From Mesobacillus jeotgali (GTDB lineage: Bacteria; Bacillota; Bacilli; Bacillales; Cytobacillaceae), in NCBI RefSeq assembly GCF_014856545.2, contig NZ_CP109811.1, positions 2,536,001 through 2,600,000 on the forward strand: a stretch of 64,000 nucleotides of DNA, given 5' to 3'. The notes beneath the pieces are model-generated. The model had not been told where the DNA came from. It did not search any database and was given only the letters and a program-made list of their open reading frames with translations. The translations under genes were made by a program, and so were the position numbers. Shown in pieces: positions 16,599 through 24,258 of the stretch; position 1 is the stretch's first letter; every line of letters begins with the position of its first letter.

Positions 16599-17477
16599 AT
16601 GACCAATAATAAACTGTTAAGAAGTTCAGGATTAGGTTTAGCGGCTTTAGGACTCGTTTTTTCAGCTGCAGGAGTATCGGCAGAAGCCCATAATCCCGGA
16701 GCTAAATTCCAACCCAATAATCAGCTTGAAGTTGAATTGAATGATGAGAAAAAACTAGCTATTGTAGAAAAGAAAGTGATTGCTGTTAAAACTAAAATCG
16801 AGGATATCGAAGCCTCACTAGGGGAAGCACCTCTAACAGCTGCAGAGGTAGAAATGTATGAGAAGTACCTAGAGGATATAAATCCCTTACTTAATCGTTT
16901 AAACGCTGCGGAAAACCAGTTAGATGCCAAGGTTAAAAATCAAAGTAATCCTGATCCAATTGCTGAAGAGATTTATGGATGGATAAACGAGGTTCGCTCT
17001 AAAATTTCTGTGGTCAAGGAAACAATGGAATCTCAACTGGCTGATACAATGTCCAGTTCAGGTGAAGTTCCTGAAGGACTTGCTACAGCAGAGAATCCGA
17101 AGTTCAAAATCGGAAGCCAGGCTATAATTGAAGCAGATCATATGCCAGGCATGAAAGGTGCTCTAGCAACCATAAAAGGAGCATATGACACCACAGCATA
17201 CTCTGTTACGTATTACCCTACAACTGGCGGAGAGCCTGTGAAAGATCATAAATGGGTCATTCATGAAGAGTTAGAAAACCCGGGGGAAGAACCTCTTGAA
17301 CCTGGTACAGAAGTAACCCTTAACGCAGATCACATGAAAGGCATGGATGGTGCTACGGCTATCATCGAATCAGCTGTAGATACCACTGTCTATATGCTTG
17401 ACTTTACAACAACATATGGAGAAAAAGTAGAGAATCATAAATGGATCACTGAAAGTGAATTAAAATCCATTGAGTAA
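16599..17477 (+). CDS. secreted YdhK-type protein (DUF1541 repeats)
   Basis: A 292-residue secreted protein. The signal peptide (about residues 1-29) has the sequence LGLAALGLVFSAAGVSAEA with a likely AxA cleavage. The middle (about residues 45-150) is a charged coiled-coil region. Two DUF1541 repeats follow (about residues 170-225 and 240-292), each with the A/N-DHM-x-GM-x-GA signature (EADHMPGMKGA, NADHMKGMDGA) and a DHKWV or NHKWI end. This is the YdhK family; those proteins often lie near copper genes, which fits the copper block just upstream. The exact role is unknown. ATG with AAGGAGG. Confidence 0.85.
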   Translation: MTNNKLLRSSGLGLAALGLVFSAAGVSAEAHNPGAKFQPNNQLEVELNDEKKLAIVEKKVIAVKTKIEDIEASLGEAPLTAAEVEMYEKYLEDINPLLNRLNAAENQLDAKVKNQSNPDPIAEEIYGWINEVRSKISVVKETMESQLADTMSSSGEVPEGLATAENPKFKIGSQAIIEADHMPGMKGALATIKGAYDTTAYSVTYYPTTGGEPVKDHKWVIHEELENPGEEPLEPGTEVTLNADHMKGMDGATAIIESAVDTTVYMLDFTTTYGEKVENHKWITESELKSIE

Positions 17478-17510
17478 AAAAACAAGATAATAAAGTATAA
17501 CATCGAAAAA

Positions 17511-17555
17511 ACAAAGTATACAGGTACTAATGTGCTTGTATACTTTGTTTTTTTT
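17511..17555 (+). terminator. rho-independent terminator of the ydhK-like gene
   Basis: ACAAAGTATACA (17511-17522) pairs perfectly with TGTATACTTTGT (17537-17548), followed by TTTTTTT. Confidence 0.88.
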
Positions 17556-17683
17556 AAATACTTAATGAAACTACCTAGAATTTTGTCCCCCGGTTCTATA
17601 AAATGGTTTATTTCATAGTCATTTATATCCAATAAATAGTAAAATATCACTAGTGATAATAAAATTTTTCAGGAGCTGATTTA

Positions 17684-18196
17684 ATGTTTGAAAAAATATT
17701 AGAATTATTAGAGGCTGGTGGAGAAACAAGGAATATCGAATTTAAGAAAACTTACAATTGGGGTAATCCACAACATAAAGCAAAGATCGTAAAATGTATT
17801 TTAGCTATGAGTAATACTAAAGATGGTGGGAACCTTATCCTTGGCATTGATGATGAAAAACAAGGCTTAGAGAAATTAACAGGTATGGAACAGGAGCATT
17901 TCTTAAAATTAAACTATGATCATATAGTAGTTGAGGTTAATAAATTCGCAGATCCTCCTATAGCGTTCCATATGTATCCAATTGAAAAGGATAATAAGTA
18001 CTTTATATTAATTAAAATCTCTGAGTTTGATGAATTGCCTATTATTTGTAAAAGGAGTGGAGAACAAGGACTAAAAGAAGGAGCGGTATTTTCAAGATCA
18101 AAAACAAAGCCAGAATCTGCTCTTATTAGGTCTCAATCGGAAATGAGAGAATTAATGGATCTTGCAATAACAAGGGAATTAGACAATTCTATATGA
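17684..18196 (+). CDS. AlbA_2/Schlafen-type ATP-binding domain protein
   Basis: A 170-residue protein consisting of an AlbA_2 (Schlafen AlbA) domain. The signature is GETRNIEFKKT near residue 12, ILAMSNTKDGGNLILGIDD (about residues 41-59), and a C-terminal GAVFSRSKTKPESALIRSQSEM segment. Such domains bind nucleic acid or nucleotide and occur in regulators and in some phage-defence proteins. The stop codon overlaps the start of the next gene as ATGA (18193-18196). In many relatives the domain continues into a longer protein, so this may be one gene split by a frameshift near 18190. The ATG has CAGGAG upstream. Confidence 0.75.
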   Translation: MFEKILELLEAGGETRNIEFKKTYNWGNPQHKAKIVKCILAMSNTKDGGNLILGIDDEKQGLEKLTGMEQEHFLKLNYDHIVVEVNKFADPPIAFHMYPIEKDNKYFILIKISEFDELPIICKRSGEQGLKEGAVFSRSKTKPESALIRSQSEMRELMDLAITRELDNSI

Positions 18197-18954
18197 GGGT
18201 AAGAGATTCTGGATTACACCTAGCTGACGACGATACATCCCAAGAGAGTTATGCGAAAGAGTTAGTTGAAATTGAAGAAGATGAAATAGTCCAACTGATT
18301 AAGAAAAAAGGCTATTGGAAAATTACAATAAGACCTACTTATTATGAGGAAGATAGAATTGAAACGTTGGAAAATTGTAGAAAGATATTACAAGACAACA
18401 AGTTGAGTTTGAGAGGGTGGGATTTCCCACACTTGAACGGTTTTGCGAATGGAAACAATTATGTCCAGTCTAAAGAAAACTTCGGTCAATTCAAAGAGCT
18501 ATTAAGATTTTATAAGAGTGGTCAATTCATTTATTATAATTCCATGTACGAAGAGTATATGGATGAGAGGTATCAAAAAAGAGTGAATGGGAAGGGATTA
18601 GAGGTTATTAGTTCGCTCTATTTATTCACAGAAATATTTGAATTTGCAACAAGGTTAGCACAAGGGAAAATAGTAGGAAATGAAATTACAATAAGAATTG
18701 AGTGTAATGGTATTAAAGGACGACAACTTTTCTTTTATGAAGGTACAAGACCGCTTTTCCGTGACTATATTTCAACTATAGAGGACGAAGCACACTTAGA
18801 AATAAACATTGGGGTTGAAGAATTAATATCTAATGGTAGTACAATCGCAATTGAGGTATTAAATAATTTATTTGAAAAGTTTAATTGGGACATTCATGCA
18901 ATTAAAGGAGTATTTATAGAAGAGCAACAAAAACTGTTAAAAGGATTATTATAA
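18193..18954 (+). CDS. hypothetical protein coupled to the AlbA_2 gene
   Basis: A 253-residue protein I do not recognise. It begins RVRDSGLHLADDDTSQ, which reads like a natural continuation of the end of the upstream gene (ITRELDNSI), and overlaps it by 4 bp. It has an all-alpha/beta soluble composition with no membrane segment, and is rich in Glu, Lys and Ile. Either the two are translationally coupled partners or they are the C-terminal half of one frameshifted protein. No ribosome binding site is evident before its ATG, which slightly favours a frameshift or coupling. Confidence 0.6.
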   Translation: MRVRDSGLHLADDDTSQESYAKELVEIEEDEIVQLIKKKGYWKITIRPTYYEEDRIETLENCRKILQDNKLSLRGWDFPHLNGFANGNNYVQSKENFGQFKELLRFYKSGQFIYYNSMYEEYMDERYQKRVNGKGLEVISSLYLFTEIFEFATRLAQGKIVGNEITIRIECNGIKGRQLFFYEGTRPLFRDYISTIEDEAHLEINIGVEELISNGSTIAIEVLNNLFEKFNWDIHAIKGVFIEEQQKLLKGLL

Positions 18955-19465
18955 TTGCAGATTTGGTGGCCAGCAGAATAGCTCTTTTCATAGGAAAAGG
19001 GCTTATTTTAAAGTAATAAGATTCAGGCAATAGTTAAAGATAAGGGTGGAAGTATTTCGATGGAGGTCCTTAAATCATTAGCGAAAAAGTGTCGGAATCC
19101 CTTTTCCTAAACTAAACAATAATTTACATAAATTTATTCATAGAACAATAATATTATATACCTATATAACTTGTGTAGCTAAGAACCAAGCAGAGAAATA
19201 AATGATAAGTGTCTATTGATGCACCGGAGGAGATCATTAGTTGGTTATTTAGCTAAATAGAATATCAGGTTTTGAGAGGTTCCTAAGAACAAAGTAATTT
19301 AAGAAAATACGAAATATTTATAGTTGCCTGGTTTAGTCATAACAAAGAATAGGGGGATACATTTTTTTGCACAGTTAGCCCAAGGATTTAAAAATATTAT
19401 TACGTAAAATATGAATTTGATGTAATATTATAACGAAGACTAATTTTTTCCTTAGGAGTAATTTG
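18955..19465. other. intergenic region without a supported gene
   Basis: An AT-rich stretch of about 500 bp with stops in all frames. I see no RNA gene or clear terminator. The last 40 bp hold the ribosome binding site (TTAGGAGT) of the XerS-like gene. Confidence 0.5.
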
Positions 19466-20548
19466 ATGAAAAACAGCTCGCAGTCACAAAATTACAAAAA
19501 ACTTGATTTAATACTTAAAGAACTCCCATGGTATGTAGAAGAATATATTGATAAGAAAAAAAGAAAACTCTCACCAGGCACTTTGCTTAATTACTGTCAT
19601 GATTTTAAGATCTTTTTTAATTGGTTGGTGTCTGAGGGTTTTTATAATGGAGAAATAAAAGAAATTCCGCTGTCATTGTTTGAGACGCTGACTACTCAAC
19701 AAATCGAAGACTTTCTCAGCTTCTTAAAGTTCCAGTTAGACAACAGAGAAATTACCATTAATAGAAAGTTATCATCTTTAAAATCACTCTTCAATTATCT
19801 GCAAAATATAGCTGAAACCGAAAAGTTAGAACCATATTTAATCCGCAATGTAATGGCGAAAATTGAATTTAATGATGTGTCCGAGGATCCTGAAACAATT
19901 GCAAACCGAATGGAAGGAAAAATTTTAATTGGAGATGAATATGAGGACTTCAGAGTATTTGTTGCTAAGGATTACGGTGAAATAAATAAATCCAATAAAC
20001 GCATTACTACATTTTATAAAATGAATAAAGAACGTGATACAGCAATTGTATCATTATTCTTAGGATCAGGTTTAAGGTTATCTGAATTAGTATGGTTAAA
20101 TATAGAGGATATAGATTTTAATAAAAACTGTGTGAGAGTAATAAGAAAAGGAAACAAAGAACAATACGTATACTTTAGTGAGCAAGCAATGACAGATTTA
20201 AAAGCATATCTGAGTATTAGGAGTAATAATTACAATATTCCGAGAGAAAATAAAGCTGTGTTTGTTGCAGCTCCTATGGGTCCTAAAGGAACTACCAGAA
20301 GGCTGTCAGGAAGAGCTATCGAGAAATTAATTGAAAAATACGCGATTGCGTTCGGGAAACCTTCCTTATCAGTACACAAATTAAGACATTCATTCGCAAC
20401 GAGGTACCATTCTGAAATAAATGATGTACCTAAGTTAAGAAGACAGTTAGGCCATTCCTCAATTGAAACTACAATGATATATACACATCTGAAGAATGAG
20501 GATTTAAAGAATGCAATCAATAAACTTAATATGCCTAAAGAACAATAA
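19466..20548 (+). CDS. xerS: tyrosine recombinase XerS-like
   Basis: A 360-residue site-specific tyrosine recombinase. The N-terminal core-binding domain (about residues 15-115) is followed by a catalytic domain with Arg204 (GSGLRLSE), Lys in RKGNKEQ, HKLRHSFATR, the second His in QLGHSSIETT and the nucleophile Tyr339 (IYTHL). Length and motif spacing match XerS, the single-recombinase type first described in streptococci, rather than XerC/D. ATG 19466 is chosen behind TTAGGAG. Directly downstream lie five copies of a 21-nt repeat and a long hairpin, which may be its recombination or binding sites. It may therefore belong to a mobile element instead of chromosome dimer resolution. Confidence 0.8.
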   Translation: MKNSSQSQNYKKLDLILKELPWYVEEYIDKKKRKLSPGTLLNYCHDFKIFFNWLVSEGFYNGEIKEIPLSLFETLTTQQIEDFLSFLKFQLDNREITINRKLSSLKSLFNYLQNIAETEKLEPYLIRNVMAKIEFNDVSEDPETIANRMEGKILIGDEYEDFRVFVAKDYGEINKSNKRITTFYKMNKERDTAIVSLFLGSGLRLSELVWLNIEDIDFNKNCVRVIRKGNKEQYVYFSEQAMTDLKAYLSIRSNNYNIPRENKAVFVAAPMGPKGTTRRLSGRAIEKLIEKYAIAFGKPSLSVHKLRHSFATRYHSEINDVPKLRRQLGHSSIETTMIYTHLKNEDLKNAINKLNMPKEQ

Positions 20549-20555
20549 AAAACTA

Positions 20556-20744
20556 ATGTAGGTAAATTCTCTTCAAAAATTATGTATGTAGGTAGATTCT
20601 CTTCAAATTTTAACAATGTAGGCAAGGTCTTTTCAAAAAAATTTCAGTGGTTTTAGGGCAGCAACTAAGATTAATGCTCTAAAACACTGAAAAGGAAGGA
20701 ATGTAGGCACATTCTCTTCATTTATGTAGGTAGATTCTCTTCAA
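20556..20744 (+). repeat. five 21-nt repeats flanking a long hairpin
   Basis: Copies of ATGTAGGTAGATTCTCTTCAA (allowing up to four changes) start at 20556, 20586, 20616, 20701 and 20724. The first three are spaced exactly 30 bp apart; the last two 23 bp. All are in the same orientation. Between copies 3 and 4 lies the inverted repeat at 20642-20692. The array begins 7 bp after the stop codon of the XerS-like recombinase. Confidence 0.85.
20642..20692. repeat. long inverted repeat (hairpin) inside the 21-nt repeat array
   Basis: TTTCAGTG-G-TTTTAG-GGCA pairs with TGCT-CTAAAA-CACTGAAA: about 18 base pairs with one bulged G and one G-U pair around a 14-nt loop. A single bulged base in a long stem is a feature of single-strand recombination sites such as attC. 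It has no T-run, so it is unlikely to be a simple terminator. Confidence 0.75.
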
Positions 20745-21198
20745 CGGACAGGAGAGGAGTGAAGAATATCTCCTTATAAAAAACTTATTTTCTAGTTTAC
20801 ATAACATAAATTCTGGGAAGTTGAATAAAATCATTTCAATACCGTCTCAATAACTAAGTATACTTAAACTAGTGAGACGTAATTAAAAAATTTACGTAAA
20901 CTTATCAATAAATATATTTAAGTTTTTTCACTAAGTCATTTAAGTGTACTGCATTTAGAATCCATGTAAATATATCTTTATGAAAACCATCATTCCAATT
21001 ATGGCTTCCAGCGATTTTATCCTTGGCTATATTTGCTTACATTAAGTTATTTAACGTATTATTTTGGCCTAAGGTTCATCATTCTTAAGATCCACTTATA
21101 CTCCCAGATTCTATATATCACCTATTAGCATTCAATCAGTTTACATAATAAGGTTATGTACTCCTCTTTGAAAGCAAATATAAAAAGCACAGGATTCA
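20745..21198. other. intergenic region without a supported gene
   Basis: About 450 bp of AT-rich DNA with no gene I can support. It separates the recombinase region from the housekeeping backbone and may contain a boundary of the accessory segment. Confidence 0.45.
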
Positions 21199-21690
21199 TC
21201 AAGCCTGTGCTTCCGGAGTTTTTTCTTTAGCTGATTTATTAAGATACATTCTTGGCGTACCATAGTAGCCTATTTGATTAAATTCTGGATAGATCGATGA
21301 AAACTGCACGTAAATTGGCGCATCAAGCAGCCATGGATAATATGTGAAGAAGCTTCTATCTCCATAAATCATCGCAGTCAATGCTAAATCCAATTCTTTC
21401 TTGAAAATCATATATCGGATTCTGGACATATTTAAATCGTATTCGCCGTTGCTAATATAAACCTTTCCATACAGTAAGTATTCACCGTTGATTGTCACCC
21501 AGTCGGCCAGTACTTCATCGCGCATTTCATAATTGATGGCCTGGTAGTCATAGACATTCCCGATGGCAAGAAATAATTCTCCAGTAAGGTCAGAATGAGT
21601 TAACGTATACTTCCTGCTGTCTATAGGCACAAAAGCCGTTGCTGGTGGAATAAAGGTAACTTTTAGTTGTTCTGGCTTGAATTTGCTCAC
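21199..21690 (-). CDS. staygreen-family protein
   Basis: A 163-residue protein with the staygreen domain, related to the plant chlorophyll Mg-dechelatase; the bacterial function is not settled. Diagnostic parts are FKPEQLKVTF, the RKYTLTHSDLTGELFLAIG segment (about residues 27-45) and the MRDEVLADW motif, then FRSFFTYYPWLLD-like aromatic residues near the end. GTG 21690 is preferred over an upstream in-frame start because GGAAGGAG lies about 10 nt before it and because family members begin with SKFxPEKL. It lies 90 bp downstream of a secreted protein gene in the same direction. Confidence 0.8.
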   Translation of the reverse strand: MSKFKPEQLKVTFIPPATAFVPIDSRKYTLTHSDLTGELFLAIGNVYDYQAINYEMRDEVLADWVTINGEYLLYGKVYISNGEYDLNMSRIRYMIFKKELDLALTAMIYGDRSFFTYYPWLLDAPIYVQFSSIYPEFNQIGYYGTPRMYLNKSAKEKTPEAQA

Positions 21691-21782
21691 GTCAGAAGGC
21701 TCCTTCCTGATAAAAGAATCCTTTTCCGATAGCTTATGCCAGCTGGGAGAAATACGTGACAATCGCCTATTTCATTGAGAAT

Positions 21783-22529
21783 TCAGGGGTTGACTTCCGC
21801 ACTCAATAATTTCCATTTTCTGTTTTCATATAACCAGGACGATTCAAGATTGGCAATCCCATCCGCATTATACGCTCCATTTATCCGCTGAATGCCTTTT
21901 AGTCCGTAAAGGCCATTTTTGAACTTAACTGGCTCCAATAATCCGAATGGAAGAACCATAAGTTCTGTCGGTTCATTTAATTTTCCATCCTGATATAGCC
22001 CGAGCCTTTCATAATCATCTTTCCTGTCGCTTAAATCAAAGCTGTACGACTGGCCTGTTTCTTCGATCGTAATGGAAGCCTTGTATCCATCCTCAAATTG
22101 ACTGCTGACTGCCAAAGGTTCTGGTACAGTGAGATTGGTAACTTGGAAATCCCTTAAACTATATAAAAAATAATTCGAAAGACCTCCGCTTCCTCCCGTA
22201 GGAATACTGATAAATATGTCTTTCACAGAATCGTGATTCAAATCTTTATATATGGTAGCGGGATCGTAGCCACCCTCAAGATCGATTTTATAGATTTCTC
22301 CATTGGAAGCTCTGATTTTCAGGAAAATTTTCTTGAGAAACTGGGCACCTTCTTCATAAGGCACGCCTTTCACATAAATTAAATCTTTCTTACCGTCGCC
22401 TGTAACATCCACTTTGTCTTCTGAAATCGTCACTGTTTTCTCGTTGGATTCCCCTGCATATACGCCGGCGAAGGCAGTAAACGACATAAAAAAGAATGCA
22501 CTGAACGTGATTAATAGTTCCCTTTTCAT
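21783..22529 (-). CDS. secreted protein with FG-GAP/VCBS-like repeats
   Basis: A 248-residue secreted protein. The signal peptide spans about residues 1-25 (MKRELLITFSAFFFMSF... AYAGES). The mature part contains DVTGDGKKDLIYV (about residues 41-53) and KDLNHDSVKDIFIS (about 93-106), two FG-GAP/VCBS-like calcium-binding loops of a beta-propeller-like fold. No catalytic residues are recognised. The ATG has a GGGGTGA site. It is probably co-transcribed with the staygreen-family gene downstream; the link is unexplained. Confidence 0.65.
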   Translation of the reverse strand: MKRELLITFSAFFFMSFTAFAGVYAGESNEKTVTISEDKVDVTGDGKKDLIYVKGVPYEEGAQFLKKIFLKIRASNGEIYKIDLEGGYDPATIYKDLNHDSVKDIFISIPTGGSGGLSNYFLYSLRDFQVTNLTVPEPLAVSSQFEDGYKASITIEETGQSYSFDLSDRKDDYERLGLYQDGKLNEPTELMVLPFGLLEPVKFKNGLYGLKGIQRINGAYNADGIANLESSWLYENRKWKLLSAEVNP

Positions 22530-22585
22530 TTTAAATCACCCCGTTAGAGTTAACTTCTCCAGAAATGGTAAAAAAATGCATAAAA

Positions 22586-22612
22586 AACCCTTCTGACTGA
22601 ATCAGAAGGGTT
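22586..22612 (-). terminator. rho-independent terminator of the AGCS symporter gene
   Basis: AACCCTTCTGA (22586-22596) pairs with TCAGAAGGGTT (22602-22612), followed by T-rich sequence on the minus strand, 9 bp behind the symporter stop codon. Confidence 0.85.
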
Positions 22613-22620
22613 AGTCATGA

Positions 22621-24054
22621 TTATTTATTTTTGGACTCTACAGACTTTCGATAATCCCACGACTCAATTCCTGTCAAACCATCGATTGAATCAGCATAGA
22701 AAACTGGATCTTTTCCTTGTTTTCGCTGTTCTCTGTAATCCTTTAATGCTGCCATTGCAATCTTCGCTAACAAGGTAATAGCTATAAGATTGATTAGTGC
22801 CATGATGCCCATAAAGAGATCTGCCAAATTCCAGACAATGGCTAACTCGACAATTGAACCGAATAAAACCATTCCAATGACAGCAAGGCGATAAATAAAC
22901 AGTGCTGTAGGACTTTCCTTGATGAATTCAATATTTGTTTCACCATAATAGTAATTGCCGATAATTGAGGTGAATGCAAAAAGGAAAATAGCTCCGCCGA
23001 CGAATGCTGGTGCCCATGAACCGACATGCACCGTCAATGCTGCCTGTGTTAACTGTATTCCGTCCAAATCAGGGTTCGTATATTCGCCTGACATAATGAT
23101 GATGAAAGCTGTTGCGGTACAAATCAACAGAGTATCCGTAAAGACGCCTAATGTTTGGATTAGGCCTTGCTTTACTGGATGGGTTACAGCCGCAGTAGCA
23201 GCTGCATTTGGCGCACTGCCCATCCCGGCCTCGTTGGAGAATAGTCCTCTCTTGATTCCCATCATCACCGCTGCTCCCATTCCTCCCCCAACTACTTCCT
23301 GCAGGCCGAAAGCGTTTTTGACGATTAGCGAGAGCATAGCAGGTATTTCACTGAAGTTCGTAATTACAATAAACAATGCAAGGATTAAATATATTACTGC
23401 CATGATTGGCACGATAATTTGAGAGACGAATGCGATTCTTTTAATTCCGCCAAATATGACCGCCGCAGTCATAACTGCCAAGATGACTCCCATCCAAAAG
23501 CGGCTGAATCCAAACGCCTGGTCAAAGGCGAGGGAAATGGTATTGGATTGAACAGAACTAAACACCAAACCAAAAGTAAAAACAATAATTATAGCAAATA
23601 AGATACCCAGCCATCTCTTATTTAAGCCGCGTTCCATATAATAAGCTGGACCGCCGCGATATTCCGCCTCGTCTTTATCTTTAACCTTATAAATTTGTGC
23701 CAGAGTACTTTCGATGAAGCTTGAGGCTGCTCCTATTAACGCAATGATCCACATCCAAAAGACCGCTCCTGGCCCTCCGGCAGAGACGGCTGTCGCAACT
23801 CCAGCCAGGTTCCCTGTACCAACCCTTGAAGCTAAGCTGACTGTAAAGGCCTGAAATGATGACCTGCCCCGTTTTCCTTCAGAAGATACGGTCGCTGGAT
23901 CTTTAAGTACTCTGATCATTTCAGGGAAGTATTTGAATTGAACAAATCTTGTTCTAAACGTAAAATATGTACCCAATATAACTAGTACGGCAATTAAAAT
24001 ATAGCTCCACATATAATTGTTTAATTCGGATATAATGTTGTTGAAAATCTCCAT
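22621..24054 (-). CDS. alsT: sodium:alanine/glycine symporter (AGCS family, AlsT-like)
   Basis: A 477-residue amino-acid:cation symporter of the AGCS family with about ten to eleven membrane helices. Family signatures are TRFVQFKYFPEM near residue 30, SRVGTGNLAGVATA (about 74-87), GGPGAVFWMW and NEAGMGSAPNAAA (about 273-285). It imports alanine, glycine or glutamine with Na+. In B. subtilis alsT lies next to parC, and the same arrangement is kept here (parE-parC upstream, same strand), with a terminator in between. ATG with AAGGAG. Confidence 0.93.
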   Translation of the reverse strand: MEIFNNIISELNNYMWSYILIAVLVILGTYFTFRTRFVQFKYFPEMIRVLKDPATVSSEGKRGRSSFQAFTVSLASRVGTGNLAGVATAVSAGGPGAVFWMWIIALIGAASSFIESTLAQIYKVKDKDEAEYRGGPAYYMERGLNKRWLGILFAIIIVFTFGLVFSSVQSNTISLAFDQAFGFSRFWMGVILAVMTAAVIFGGIKRIAFVSQIIVPIMAVIYLILALFIVITNFSEIPAMLSLIVKNAFGLQEVVGGGMGAAVMMGIKRGLFSNEAGMGSAPNAAATAAVTHPVKQGLIQTLGVFTDTLLICTATAFIIIMSGEYTNPDLDGIQLTQAALTVHVGSWAPAFVGGAIFLFAFTSIIGNYYYGETNIEFIKESPTALFIYRLAVIGMVLFGSIVELAIVWNLADLFMGIMALINLIAITLLAKIAMAALKDYREQRKQGKDPVFYADSIDGLTGIESWDYRKSVESKNK

Positions 24055-24212
24055 AAAAAACTCCTTTATTATGTACTGGATAAAGTTATTTAAATATAGT
24101 TTTTAATGTACCAAAATTGTAATCGCTTTACAATGGTACTTCACTCCCATTATCAGATTTGTCCCAGAAAGACAGAAAGTTACCTACCTATTACCCTGAT
24201 TATAATAAGAAA

Positions 24213-24248
24213 AACAAAAAACACAGTAAATTTACTGTGTTTTTTGTT
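24213..24248 (-). terminator. rho-independent terminator of parC
   Basis: A perfect palindrome AACAAAAAACACAGTAAA/TTTACTGTGTTTTTTGTT with no spacer, 10 bp behind the parC stop. T-runs on both strands suggest it could be bidirectional. Confidence 0.85.
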
Positions 24249-24258
24249 GGAACTGGCA

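Noticed and set aside
20556..20744. CRISPR array
   Set aside because: The gaps between 21-nt repeats are only 2-9 bp except for the hairpin, too short for spacers, and no cas genes are present.
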